Shown: piece after piece, positions 8,371-15,898 of the stretch
How positions within the stretch are numbered: the stretch's first letter is position 1
Layout of the letters: the number at the start of each line of letters is the position of its first letter
Assembly: GCA_937928595.1 (NCBI GenBank)
Contig: CALGJV010000004.1
Location: 1 to 64,000 of the forward strand
From: an uncultured Phycisphaerae bacterium
Lineage (GTDB): Bacteria; Planctomycetota; Phycisphaerae; UBA1845; Fen-1342
Direction of reading: 5' to 3'
DNA length: 64,000 nucleotides
Position numbers and translations under genes: made by a program
The notes under the pieces: generated by a model
The model's input: only the letters and a program-made list of their open reading frames with translations
Database searches by the model: none
What the model was told of the DNA's origin: nothing

Positions 8371-9231
8371 ATGCGGCTCGTTCGGCAGCCTGTCGTTGCT
8401 GGCCGCTTCTACCCAGGGGACCCGGTGTCGTGCCGGGCCGCGGTCGAGCAGCTTCTACCAAAGACCCCTGCCACGCCGGCGATTGGTGCGATCGTTCCGC
8501 ACGCGGGGTGGTTCTACAGCGGCGCGACTGCGGCTCTGGCTCTGGCCGCTGTTGCGGCAGCCGAGCCAGAAACGGTCATCTTCTTCGGCGCGGCACACAG
8601 CGTGTTCGAAGATGACGCGTGTATCTGGCCTCGCGGCGCGTGGTTGACGCCGCTCGGGCAGGTTCCGGTCGACGAGGACCTGGCTGGAGCGATCGTCGGG
8701 ACCACGCACGTTTCGGCCGGGACCCGGGCTCACGAGCACGAGCACTCGATCGAGGTGCAGCTTCCGATCCTCCAGGTCCTGCGCCCGGGGGTTCGCATCG
8801 TTCCAATCGTGGTCCAACCCAGGCTCCAGGCGGCGCGCATCGGGCGAGAGGTCGGGGCAGTGGTCAAGGCCGCTGCGGCTGCGGCCAGGCAGGTGGCCGT
8901 TGTTGGGTCGACGGACCTGACGCATTACGGGCCGGCTTACGGCTTCGAGCCTGCCGGGTTGGGGGCGGCCGGTATCCGCTGGGCGAAGGAGCAGAACGAC
9001 CGCCGGGTGATCCGACTGATTGAGCAACTGGCGGCGGACGAAATCGTGTCGGAGACCGCGGCCAATCACAACGCTTGCGGCGGGGGGGCCATTGCCGCGA
9101 CGGTCGCCGCTGCCGTCGAGTTGGGCTGTACGCGTTACGTTGAGCTGCGGCACACGACGAGCGCCGAAGTGGCCGGCGAACCAGATGCTCGGAACGCTGT
9201 CGGGTACGGGGCTGGAATCTTCGTTGCGTGA
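8371..9231 (+). CDS. MEMO1-family protein (AmmeMemoRadiSam system protein B type)
   Basis: This 286-residue protein has the MEMO1-like metal-site motifs PHAGWFYSG, HEHEHSIEVQLP, STDLTHYGP and the family cysteine in NACGGG. MEMO folds resemble class III extradiol dioxygenases. In bacteria they usually accompany an AMMECR1 protein and a radical SAM enzyme, and the reaction is not established. Neither partner is in this window. The ATG at 8371 was chosen because GGAG lies about 10 bases upstream; the earlier GTG at 8362 overlaps the parB stop. It lies 5 bp after parB and is probably co-transcribed with it, so this gene sits between parB and its parS sites. Confidence 0.88.
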   Translation: MRLVRQPVVAGRFYPGDPVSCRAAVEQLLPKTPATPAIGAIVPHAGWFYSGATAALALAAVAAAEPETVIFFGAAHSVFEDDACIWPRGAWLTPLGQVPVDEDLAGAIVGTTHVSAGTRAHEHEHSIEVQLPILQVLRPGVRIVPIVVQPRLQAARIGREVGAVVKAAAAAARQVAVVGSTDLTHYGPAYGFEPAGLGAAGIRWAKEQNDRRVIRLIEQLAADEIVSETAANHNACGGGAIAATVAAAVELGCTRYVELRHTTSAEVAGEPDARNAVGYGAGIFVA

Positions 9232-9245
9232 TCGGGGTGGCGGGG

Positions 9246-9261
9246 TGTTTCACGTGAAACA
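9246..9261. promoter_or_regulatory. parS centromere site 1
   Basis: TGTTTCACGTGAAACA is a perfect 16-bp palindrome, identical to the bacterial chromosomal parS consensus bound by ParB. It lies 880 bp downstream of parB. Confidence 0.95.
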
Positions 9262-9284
9262 GCGGGCGACCGCGGCTCCTATGT

Positions 9285-9300
9285 TGTTTCACGTGAAACG
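9285..9300. promoter_or_regulatory. parS centromere site 2
   Basis: TGTTTCACGTGAAACG differs from the consensus only at the last base. It is 39 bp from site 1 centre to centre, close to four helical turns, so the two sites probably face the same side of the DNA. Confidence 0.93.
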
Positions 9301-9568
9301 CGAATGGCCCAAGCCGGCACCCGTGCGGTCCCGCCCGCCCCGGAGCGGCGGCGGTGCCGGACACCAAGAAATGGAGGCGGGTCGGCGTCGCGGCGCCACG
9401 CCCTCCCGCTCCCCGAGACGGAGCGTCACCGACCGGTGTGCCGCTCCGACTTCGTATGTTTTCTACGATTACTAGAAAAGAGCGCGTCGCGCAGACCTGG
9501 CGCCGGCGGTCCGCGCGTCGCGATCCGCCGGTTATGAGCGCGGGCTGGCGCTGCGGGCTGGGCTGAAC

Positions 9569-9588
9569 GGCCGACGCGGAGGTCGGCC
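9569..9588. terminator. Hairpin between convergent genes
   Basis: A perfect 7-bp stem (GGCCGAC / GTCGGCC) with a 6-base loop lies 63 bp beyond the stop of the minus-strand gene ending at 9651 and downstream of the MEMO operon. No T-run follows on either strand, so it would be a weak or Rho-assisted terminator at best. Confidence 0.35.
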
Positions 9589-9650
9589 GGTCCAGGGGCG
9601 GCCGAGACGGTGGACCGGGAGGCCCGAGGCCCGGGGCTCTCAGCGAGCGG

Positions 9651-10838
9651 TCAGCCGTAACGCCCCCGCTCGCGCGCCGCGTCCGGCGCGAACAGCGGCG
9701 GCTGAAACGCCCCGATGTACCCGCGTTCCTGGAAGTGCGCGAGCAGCGCCGCCACGGACGGAAACACCCGCGTGGCCGTCTCCGTGATGAACGGCGACGG
9801 CTCCATCTTGGGCTTCCAGACGATGTAGACTTCCTTGGTTCCCTCGAAGGCGTGCTGGAGTTCGCGCTCCACCCCCGACGACAGCCCCGGGCGCCCGTCG
9901 GCCAGCTCCGGAATGAAGCTCACGATCATGTCCGACTGGTCGATCAGCTTGAAGTCCCGCGCGTAGATCTGCGCGTCGATGTCGCGCGCCACGCTCGTGA
10001 CCTCCGCCACGTCGAACTCCACCTCCCGCCCGTGCACCACCAGGCGGAACTTCGTCTGCCCCTGCTGCATCGCCGCCGCCGCTTCCGACAGCAGCCGCTT
10101 CTCGTCCATGTCCCCCGGGTCGAACGTGATGAAATGCTCGGCCATCACCGCCCGGAACGCGTCGATCTCGGCCAGCACCGCCGGCATGTTCATCACGTGC
10201 GTCATCGGGAACGACGGATAGACGCGCTTTGTCTCCGGCTTGAAAATCAGCCGGTACAGCGACTCGACCGTGTGATCCTCCAGCCCGCGGGCGAAGACGT
10301 AGAAGCAACCGTGCCCACGGACCGCGCTGGCCAGCACCTCCGTCGCGAGGATCTCCTCCTCGCGCCACACGAGAATGTCCTTGAGCGAATGCGGCACGTC
10401 GTGCTCGCGCGTCAGCCGCTCGTGCACCGCGTCCAGGTTGTCCACGAGGGTGACGTACACGTCGGCGTCCAGCGCGAGCATCTGGTCGTGGTCGAAGGCC
10501 GGGAAGAGCCCGTGCTTCCACCGGAACGAGGCGTGCGTGTTGACGATGACCGTCTCGTACTGGTTCACCTGGGCCAGGATGTCCTTGAACACCGAGCGCC
10601 GCAGCGCGTTCAGCCGGGCCAGCGGCAGGTCGAGGATTCGGCCTTTCCGCACGTCGGGCGCCTCGGCGTACATCATGTCGCCCACGTGAAACACCCGCAG
10701 CGGCTTCTGTCGCTGCTCCGCCAGCTGCGCCACCTTCTGCAAGAACGGCTTCTTATCGACCCCGACCTGGCCGGTGACCGCCACCCGGCGCCCGCGCCCG
10801 CGGCGGCCGAACAGCCCCGGTTGTGCAGCCTGCGTCAT
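9651..10838 (-). CDS. Adenylate-kinase-like P-loop protein with deoxyribosyltransferase-like C-terminus
   Basis: This is a 395-residue protein of unproven function. Residues 18-30 hold a P-loop-like sequence (VAVTGQVGVDKK) in which GxxGxGK[S/T] is altered to GQVGVDKK, followed by an AAA/adenylate-kinase-like core (VFHVGDMMY, YETVIVNTH, DADVYVTLVD). From about residue 285 a second domain (IYARDFKLIDQSDMIV, then ELQHAFEGTKEVYIVW) resembles nucleoside 2-deoxyribosyltransferase-like folds: a short Asp-containing strand, a segment exposing possible partners, then an Ala/Val strand. The ATG at 10838 was preferred to an in-frame TTG at 10853. No operon partner is visible; tRNA-Leu lies upstream on the other strand. 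The domain calls are inferences from pattern. Confidence 0.55.
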   Translation of the reverse strand: MTQAAQPGLFGRRGRGRRVAVTGQVGVDKKPFLQKVAQLAEQRQKPLRVFHVGDMMYAEAPDVRKGRILDLPLARLNALRRSVFKDILAQVNQYETVIVNTHASFRWKHGLFPAFDHDQMLALDADVYVTLVDNLDAVHERLTREHDVPHSLKDILVWREEEILATEVLASAVRGHGCFYVFARGLEDHTVESLYRLIFKPETKRVYPSFPMTHVMNMPAVLAEIDAFRAVMAEHFITFDPGDMDEKRLLSEAAAAMQQGQTKFRLVVHGREVEFDVAEVTSVARDIDAQIYARDFKLIDQSDMIVSFIPELADGRPGLSSGVERELQHAFEGTKEVYIVWKPKMEPSPFITETATRVFPSVAALLAHFQERGYIGAFQPPLFAPDAARERGRYG

Positions 10839-10946
10839 GTTCAACCTGCTCAAAGGACAACCGGCCCAGCGGCTTTGCGCGCCGCGACGCCGCGGGCGGC
10901 CGACGGCCGGCGCATGCCGCCCCGGACCGCCGGGCGGCGGTTCCGC

Positions 10947-10974
10947 TTGACGCCGGCGGGGGATTTCCTATCAT
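10947..10974 (+). promoter_or_regulatory. Sigma-70-type promoter for tRNA-Leu
   Basis: TTGACG (10947-10952), a 16-base spacer and TATCAT (10969-10974) match 5/6 and 5/6 of the consensus. Transcription would begin around 10981, giving a 5' leader of about 40 bases before the mature tRNA. Confidence 0.6.
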
Positions 10975-11019
10975 GGGCGGTTCGCGGCGGAATGGCAATG
11001 GCCGACCGTCGCGCCGCAA

Positions 11020-11103
11020 GCGGCTGTGGCGGAATTGGCAGACGCGCAAGGTTCAGGTCCTTGTGAGGGCAACCTCGTGCTGGTTCGACTCCAGTCAGCC
11101 GCA
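11020..11103 (+). tRNA. tRNA-Leu (anticodon CAG)
   Basis: The 84-base class II tRNA has a perfect 7-bp acceptor stem, GCGGCTG paired with CAGCCGC, discriminator A at 11103, and an anticodon arm CAAGG-TTCAGGT-CCTTG giving anticodon CAG. A variable arm follows (TGAGGGCAACCTCG), then a T arm with GGTTCGACTCC. The D arm contains AATTGGCAGACGC. The 3' CCA is not encoded. It decodes CUG, one of the most used codons in this GC-rich sequence. Confidence 0.95.
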
Positions 11104-11163
11104 TTCGGCCGGTCCCGTTAGACCTCGCAGGAAAGTCAGCGAACGGTCGTACGCCGCCGCAGC

Positions 11164-12288
11164 TCAGGTTCGCAGCGCGTCGGCCGCGATCGTCGCCGCC
11201 GCGTGCGGCCGGCCCGCGGTCTGCGCGGCCGCCCGCAGCGCCGCGAGGCGCGCCGGGTCGCTCAGCAGCGTCCCCACGCGGTAGCCGAGTAGCCGGGGGT
11301 GGTTCACTTTGATCGCCGCCCCATGCTCGAGCAGCCAGTCGCTGTTCCGCGTCTCCTGTCCCGGGATCGGGTTCATGATGACCAGCGGCAGCCCGCACGC
11401 GAGCGCCTCGGACGCCGTCAGTCCGCCGGGCTTGGTCACGACGAGGTCCGCCGCGAACATGAACTCGTGCATCCGGTCGGTGAAGCCGACGACTTTCACC
11501 GGCCGCCGGGTGCCCTGCGCGAGCTCGGCGAGACGGCGGCGCAGCGGCTCATTCCGCCCGGTGACCACGACCACCTGCCCGTGCGCGGGCATCCGCACGA
11601 GCTCGCGCAGCAGGTCCGCGACCGGCCCCACGCCGAATCCGCCGCACAGCAGCAGCACCAGCGGCAGACCCGGGTCCACGCCACAGCGGCGGCGCGCCTC
11701 CGCCTGCGGCAGCGGCGTCGCGAACGCGGGGCGCACGGGGATGCCGGTCACCTGGATGTCGGCCGCGGGCACGCCCCACGTCGTGAGATAAGCTTTGCCC
11801 ACATCGGTCGCGACGTAGTACCGCTCCGTCGGCGGGTTGGCCCAGAGCCGGTGCGTCTCGAAATCGGTGCAGACCGTGACCTGCCGCGTGTCGAGTCGTC
11901 CGGCCGTCCGGAGCGGCGCGATGATTTCCGCGGGCAGGAAGTGCGTGTTGACGACCAGCCGCGGCCGCTGCTCGAGCAGAAACCGGACGACCGGCCCGGA
12001 GAAGGCGTCTTGGATCCCCCGGCGCAGCCATTCGCTGAAGCGCTCGGGCGGCCGGTCCGTGGCGTCGTAGAGCCAGCCCATGCCGGTCGGGAAGTGTTTG
12101 ATGAGCGTGAGGTATCCGCCGCCGTACATCCGGCGGAACATGCCGCCGGTGAGCTGGAGCACGTCCACGCTGCGGACGTCGGCCGCCGGGGCGGCGGCGC
12201 GGAAGGCGTGCTCGAGCGCCTGGGCGGCGATGACGTGCCCCGCGCCCGCGGAAGCGGTGAGGATCAGGATGCGATCGGTGCCGGCCAT
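11164..12288 (-). CDS. GT28 / MGDG-synthase-family glycosyltransferase
   Basis: This 374-residue protein resembles monogalactosyldiacylglycerol synthase and processive diacylglycerol glucosyltransferases (UgtP). The N-terminal domain begins ILILTASAGAGHVIAAQAL, the lipid-acceptor-binding Gly-rich loop with His. The C-terminal GT-B donor domain contains LLLCGGFGVGP, VVVTGRN and KPGGLTASEALACGLP, the nucleotide-sugar-binding motif. It would act at the inner face of the cytoplasmic membrane to make a glycolipid; the sugar is not determinable. The ATG at 12288 has GAGGAG upstream, whereas the longer frame has no ribosome binding site. It is transcribed toward tRNA-Leu and is monocistronic as far as visible. 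Confidence 0.85.
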   Translation of the reverse strand: MAGTDRILILTASAGAGHVIAAQALEHAFRAAAPAADVRSVDVLQLTGGMFRRMYGGGYLTLIKHFPTGMGWLYDATDRPPERFSEWLRRGIQDAFSGPVVRFLLEQRPRLVVNTHFLPAEIIAPLRTAGRLDTRQVTVCTDFETHRLWANPPTERYYVATDVGKAYLTTWGVPAADIQVTGIPVRPAFATPLPQAEARRRCGVDPGLPLVLLLCGGFGVGPVADLLRELVRMPAHGQVVVVTGRNEPLRRRLAELAQGTRRPVKVVGFTDRMHEFMFAADLVVTKPGGLTASEALACGLPLVIMNPIPGQETRNSDWLLEHGAAIKVNHPRLLGYRVGTLLSDPARLAALRAAAQTAGRPHAAATIAADALRT

Positions 12289-12393
12289 GCGGGCTCCTCG
12301 GGCGGGCAGTGTAGCGGTGGTCCACCCGGTGGCCAGCCCAGGCCCTGATGCACGGCTCACGGTCGCGCCGTCAAGGTGCGGCGGCGGGCTCGG

Positions 12394-13590
12394 CTACCCC
12401 AGCACCGTCGTCAGCCGTTCCAGCGCCCAATCGAGCTCGTCCCGCGTGATGCACAGCGGCGGCGCCAGGCGGATCGTCTGCTCGTGCGTGTCCTTGCACA
12501 GCAGGCCGAGCTGCATGAGCTGCTCGCAGTACGGCCGGGCTCGGCCCGCCGACGGGTGCAGCTCGATGCCGACCCACAGTCCGCGCCCGCGGATCTCCTT
12601 GATCCTGCTGCTGCGCAGCGCCCGGAGCCGCTCGAAGAGGTAGTGGCCGAGCTCGGCCGCGTTGCGCTGGTACTTCTGCGTGCTCAGGATCTCGATGACC
12701 TTGCAGGCGACGGCGCAGGCCAGGGGGTTGCCGCCGAAGGTGCTACCGTGGTCGCCCGGCTTGAAGACGTCCATGATGTCCCAGCGCGTCACGATCGCGG
12801 AGATGGGGACGATCCCGCCGCCGAGCGCCTTGCCGAGGATGTAGATGTCCGGCTGCACGCCCTCGTGCTCGCACGCGAAGGTCTTGCCGGTGCGGCCGAG
12901 TCCGGACTGGATCTCGTCGCCGATCATCAGGATGCCGCGCTCGGTGCACAGCTCACGGACCTGCCGCAGGTAGCCGTCGGGGGGCACGATGATGCCGGCC
13001 TCGCCCTGGATCGGCTCGACGAGGAAGCCGACGGTGTGGGCGTCGACGGCCTTGCGCAGCGCGGCGATGTCGCCGTAGGGGATGATCTCGAAGCCCGGCG
13101 TGAACGGGGCGAAACCGTCGCGGCACTGGGGGTCGGTGCTGAAGCTGATGATGGTCGTCGTGCGGCCGTGGAAGTTCTCGGTGCAGCAGATGATCTTCGC
13201 CCGGTCGGCGGGGACGCCCTTCTTCAGGTAGCCCCACTTGCGGGCGGTCTTGATGGCCGTCTCGACGCCTTCGGCGCCGGTGTTCATCGGCAGCACCGCC
13301 TCCATGCGGCAGAGCTCGGCCAGGCCGCGGCAGAAGGGCCCGAGCTGGTCGTTGTAGAACGCCCGCGATGTGAGGGTGACCCGGTCGAGCTCGGCCTTCG
13401 CGGCCGCGACGAGGTCCGGGTGGCGGTGGCCGAAGTTCACGGCCGAGTAGGCCGCGAGGAGGTCCATGTAGCGGCGGCCGTCGGCGTCCTCGACCCAGAC
13501 ACCCTCGGCGCGGGTGACGACGACGGGGAGGGGCTTGTAGTTGTGGGCGCTGTATTTCTCGACCAGCTCGATGTGCTGCGCGGCGTTCAT
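12394..13590 (-). CDS. rocD: Ornithine--oxo-acid aminotransferase RocD
   Basis: This 398-residue PLP-dependent class III aminotransferase converts ornithine and 2-oxoglutarate to glutamate-5-semialdehyde and glutamate. Family sequences are clear: SAHNYKPLPVV near the N-terminus, NTGAEGVETAIKTAR around the cofactor-phosphate site, FHGRTTTIIS, the ornithine-aminotransferase-specific EPIQGEAGI, GDEIQSGLGRTGK, and ILGKALGGG with the Schiff-base lysine. AAGGAG precedes the ATG at 13590. No arginase or other arginine-catabolism gene is adjacent. The 5' end faces a 356-bp divergent gap with ribE that carries a hairpin repeat. Confidence 0.95.
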   Translation of the reverse strand: MNAAQHIELVEKYSAHNYKPLPVVVTRAEGVWVEDADGRRYMDLLAAYSAVNFGHRHPDLVAAAKAELDRVTLTSRAFYNDQLGPFCRGLAELCRMEAVLPMNTGAEGVETAIKTARKWGYLKKGVPADRAKIICCTENFHGRTTTIISFSTDPQCRDGFAPFTPGFEIIPYGDIAALRKAVDAHTVGFLVEPIQGEAGIIVPPDGYLRQVRELCTERGILMIGDEIQSGLGRTGKTFACEHEGVQPDIYILGKALGGGIVPISAIVTRWDIMDVFKPGDHGSTFGGNPLACAVACKVIEILSTQKYQRNAAELGHYLFERLRALRSSRIKEIRGRGLWVGIELHPSAGRARPYCEQLMQLGLLCKDTHEQTIRLAPPLCITRDELDWALERLTTVLG

Positions 13591-13686
13591 GGCGGCTCCT
13601 TGTCCCCGCCGACGACGACGGGAGCGCGGATTTTCGCCGCGGACGAGGCGGAAGACAACGGCGCGGCCGGCGCGGGGTGGGGCTGG

Positions 13687-13715
13687 CCCCGGGCTGGCGC
13701 CCGGGGCTCGGACGG
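13687..13715 (+). repeat. Intergenic hairpin repeat, copy A
   Basis: The stem CCCCGGGC / GCCCGGGG (8 bp) has a TGGC loop and is followed by the tail CTCGGACGG. It differs from the copy at 17672-17700 only by one loop base. It sits between divergent genes, so it cannot be a simple terminator for either. Confidence 0.75.
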
Positions 13716-13806
13716 CGGGCGGTGCGGCATCCGAGGGGGCGGTGCGACATCCGAGCTTGGAGCGCGAGCTCCGGGCTTCGGTGGACAGGGTTGAGCCCCC
13801 GGGCGG

Positions 13807-13835
13807 CCCCGGGTTGGCGGCCGGGGCTCGGACGG
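13807..13835 (+). repeat. Intergenic hairpin repeat, copy B (diverged)
   Basis: This shares the CCCCGGG start and the CCGGGGCTCGGACGG end with copy A, but the stem is shortened to CCCCGG/CCGGGG by changes in the middle. It lies exactly 120 bp from copy A in the same orientation. Confidence 0.65.
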
Positions 13836-13866
13836 GGGTTGGCGCGCGGCGGGCGGGGCGGCCGGG

Positions 13867-13872
13867 TACAAT
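13867..13872 (+). promoter_or_regulatory. -10-like TACAAT upstream of ribE-pdxA
   Basis: TACAAT matches 5 of 6 consensus bases and lies 74 bases before the ribE ATG. A clear -35 at 16-18 bases is not visible. Confidence 0.35.
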
Positions 13873-13946
13873 CACGGGATGCTCTGGGCGGCGCCGGCGA
13901 GAATGCCGGTGCGAGCTGGTGGCAGGCAGTCAGATCGGACCGTTGG

Positions 13947-14621
13947 ATGTTCGCCGGCATCATCGAGCACGTTGGCCACGTCGTCCGTGTCGCCGCCGCG
14001 CCGCAGCCGAGCGCAGCGGGCGGCACGGCGCACCGCCTCACGCTCGCGCTGGGCCCGCTGGCCGAGGGGTTGCCGACGGGGGCCAGTGTGGCGGTCAATG
14101 GGGCGTGCCTGACGCTGGCGGCCTTGCGGGGGAGGGACGGCGAGTTCGACGTGGTGCCGGAGACGTGGGAGCGGACCACGCTGCGGGTGCTGCGCCCGGG
14201 CGATCCCGTGAATCTGGAGCGGTCCCTGCGTCTCGGCGACCGGATCGACGGGCACTTCGTGCAGGGTCACATCGACGGCACGGCCACCGTCGAGGCCGTG
14301 GACCGGGCCGGCGGCGAGTGGCGGCTGCGATTGCGGACCGATCCGGCGCTCGCTCCGTATCTCGTGACGAAGGGGTCGATTGGCGTGGACGGCGTGAGCC
14401 TCACGATCGTCGACGCGGCGGAGGGCCGGTTTTCCGTCGCGCTCATCCCGACGACGCTCGAGCGGACGGTCCTGGGAAGGCGGCGGCCGGGCGAGCTGGT
14501 CAACATCGAGACGGACATCCTGGCGCGGTTGATCGTCCAGCGGCTCGAGCAGTTGCTCGCGGGGGGACAGGGCCGGGGGCTGACGGTCGAACGGCTGGCC
14601 GCCGCGGGGTTTCTCCGATGA
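13947..14621 (+). CDS. ribE: Riboflavin synthase alpha chain
   Basis: This 224-residue enzyme dismutates two 6,7-dimethyl-8-ribityllumazine molecules to riboflavin and a pyrimidinedione. The two tandem lumazine-binding barrels are visible. The first starts MFAGIIEHVG and includes VNGACLTL; the second contains FVQGHIDGTATV and VDGVSLTIVD. The length and the MF-GIIE N-terminus are canonical. The stop overlaps the pdxA start as ATGA, a translational coupling that pairs riboflavin and pyridoxal phosphate synthesis. Other riboflavin genes are not in the window. Longer upstream in-frame extensions have no family similarity. Confidence 0.95.
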   Translation: MFAGIIEHVGHVVRVAAAPQPSAAGGTAHRLTLALGPLAEGLPTGASVAVNGACLTLAALRGRDGEFDVVPETWERTTLRVLRPGDPVNLERSLRLGDRIDGHFVQGHIDGTATVEAVDRAGGEWRLRLRTDPALAPYLVTKGSIGVDGVSLTIVDAAEGRFSVALIPTTLERTVLGRRRPGELVNIETDILARLIVQRLEQLLAGGQGRGLTVERLAAAGFLR

Positions 14622-15679
14622 GCACGCCGCCGGCCAGCGCTGCGGTCCGCCCGCTCATCGGCATCACGATGGGCGATCCGCTCGGCATCGGTCCCGAAGT
14701 GATCGTCAAGGCGCTGGCCGACCCGGCGCTGCGCGCCCGCGCGCGGTTCGTCATCTTCGGCCTGCACGACGTCCTGGAAGTGGCGGCCGATCAGGCCGAG
14801 ATCAACCCGTTCTGGTGGCGGATGCCGCTCGAGCACGGGCCGCGGGTCAGCAGCGGGGTGCTGGTCGCGGACTTCGACGACCTGCCGCCCGTGCGGCCCA
14901 ACGGGCGGCACGAGCCGGACGCGGTGGCGGGGCACGCGTCGTTCTGCTTTGTGGATACGGGGATCCGGCACCTGCGGAACGGGGCGATCGACGCGCTGGT
15001 GACGGGGCCGATCAGCAAGCGTGCCTGGGCACTGGCGAACCATCGGTTCGTGGGGCACACGGATCTGCTGGCGCAGCGGCTGGAGGTCCGGCGGGTGAAC
15101 ATGCTGTTTGTGGCGGGGCGGCTGCGGGTCGCGCTGGCGTCGGACCACGTGCCGCTGTTCGAACTGCGGAATCGGTTCACCATCGGACTCGTACACCAGC
15201 CGATCGACCTGCTGGACCGGGCGCTGCGTGAGTGGTTTGGGGTGGAACGGCCCGAGATCGGCGTGTTGGGGCTGAACCCGCACGCGGGGGAGGAAGGGCT
15301 GCTGGGCGACGAAGAGCAGCGCATCATCGAGCCGGCGCTGACGCTCGCCCGCAACGCCGGCCTGCGCGTGACCGGCCCGCTGCCGCCGGACACGGCGTTC
15401 ACGCCCCGGGGGTTGGAGCGTTTCGACGGGCTGGTGGCCCTGTACCACGATCAGGGGCTGATTCCGGTCAAGGCGCTGGCATTCAACCGGGCGGTGCAGG
15501 TGACGCTGGGTCTGGACGTGATTCGGACAAGCCCGGACCACGGGACGGCGTTCGATCTGGCGGGGCGGGGGGTGGCGGACGCGGGGAGCATGGCGGCGGC
15601 GATCGAGCTGGCGAGCGAGCTGGCGAGCGTGCGGGCGAGGCGACGGGCGGCAACGGAGGATCCGGCTTCAGTCCGATAA
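14618..15679 (+). CDS. pdxA: 4-hydroxythreonine-4-phosphate dehydrogenase PdxA
   Basis: This 353-residue NAD-dependent metal enzyme of the DXP-dependent pyridoxal phosphate pathway oxidises 4-phosphohydroxy-L-threonine. Signature stretches are GITMGDPLGIGPEV at the N-terminus, GPISKRAW, GHTD with a metal-ligand His, LNPHAGEEGLLG, ALYHDQGLIPVKAL and SPDHGTAFDLAG, which carry the remaining His/Asp ligands. The start was set by the 4-bp ATGA overlap with ribE. A much longer frame extends upstream but is only the shadow of ribE. The last 20 residues are an Arg/Ala-rich tail beyond the usual end. Confidence 0.95.
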   Translation: MSTPPASAAVRPLIGITMGDPLGIGPEVIVKALADPALRARARFVIFGLHDVLEVAADQAEINPFWWRMPLEHGPRVSSGVLVADFDDLPPVRPNGRHEPDAVAGHASFCFVDTGIRHLRNGAIDALVTGPISKRAWALANHRFVGHTDLLAQRLEVRRVNMLFVAGRLRVALASDHVPLFELRNRFTIGLVHQPIDLLDRALREWFGVERPEIGVLGLNPHAGEEGLLGDEEQRIIEPALTLARNAGLRVTGPLPPDTAFTPRGLERFDGLVALYHDQGLIPVKALAFNRAVQVTLGLDVIRTSPDHGTAFDLAGRGVADAGSMAAAIELASELASVRARRRAATEDPASVR

Positions 15680-15786
15680 GCGCCGGGTTAGTGGCGGTTT
15701 GGGCGGCCGATGAGTCCGCGGCGGCAGCGCGGGCCGGAGATCCAGCGGATTGCGGGCAAATGAGCGCCGGGCTCGGGGGGGCGCGG

Positions 15787-15792
15787 TAAAAT
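15787..15792 (+). promoter_or_regulatory. -10-like TAAAAT upstream of the DUF1573 lipoprotein
   Basis: TAAAAT stands out in the GC-rich gap after pdxA and lies 107 bases before the ATG. No matching -35 is seen. Confidence 0.3.
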
Positions 15793-15898
15793 AGGGGGCA
15801 GCGCGTCCGGCCACCTCCCGATAGAGCCAAGGGTTGCAGGCGGAGTCGCCGTCCGCACGCCGTCCCGCGGCGCGCGGTGCGGCAATCAGGAGACCAAG

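Larger units (their letters stand above)
9232..9650. other. Intergenic stretch holding parS sites; otherwise no gene seen
   Basis: These 419 bases separate the MEMO gene from a convergent gene. They contain two parS sites near the left end and one hairpin (9569-9588). The middle includes a short, locally AT-richer patch around 9456-9480 but no DnaA box (TTATCCACA-like) that can be recognised. Short frames here have no ribosome binding site or recognisable product. Confidence 0.7.
13591..13946. other. Divergent intergenic region with hairpin repeats
   Basis: This 356-base gap between rocD and ribE contains two copies of a GC-rich hairpin-plus-tail repeat exactly 120 bp apart (13687 and 13807), another small hairpin with arms GGAGC/GCTCC around 13759, and a -10-like TACAAT at 13867. 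No gene is supported. No FMN riboswitch signature was found upstream of ribE. Confidence 0.65.

Noticed and set aside
9354-9566. Small frame MPDTKKWRRVG... (70 aa) between parS and the P-loop gene
   Set aside because: There is no ribosome binding site, the composition is Arg/Pro-rich as expected for shadow frames in GC-rich DNA, and there are no conserved motifs.
9232-9650. Origin of replication (DnaA boxes) next to parS
   Set aside because: No TTATCCACA-like boxes or strongly AT-rich unwinding element are visible, so oriC is not claimed here.
13591-13946. Possible FMN riboswitch upstream of ribE
   Set aside because: None of the conserved AGGG...GGGGTGAAAATCCC-like elements of the RFN motif can be found.
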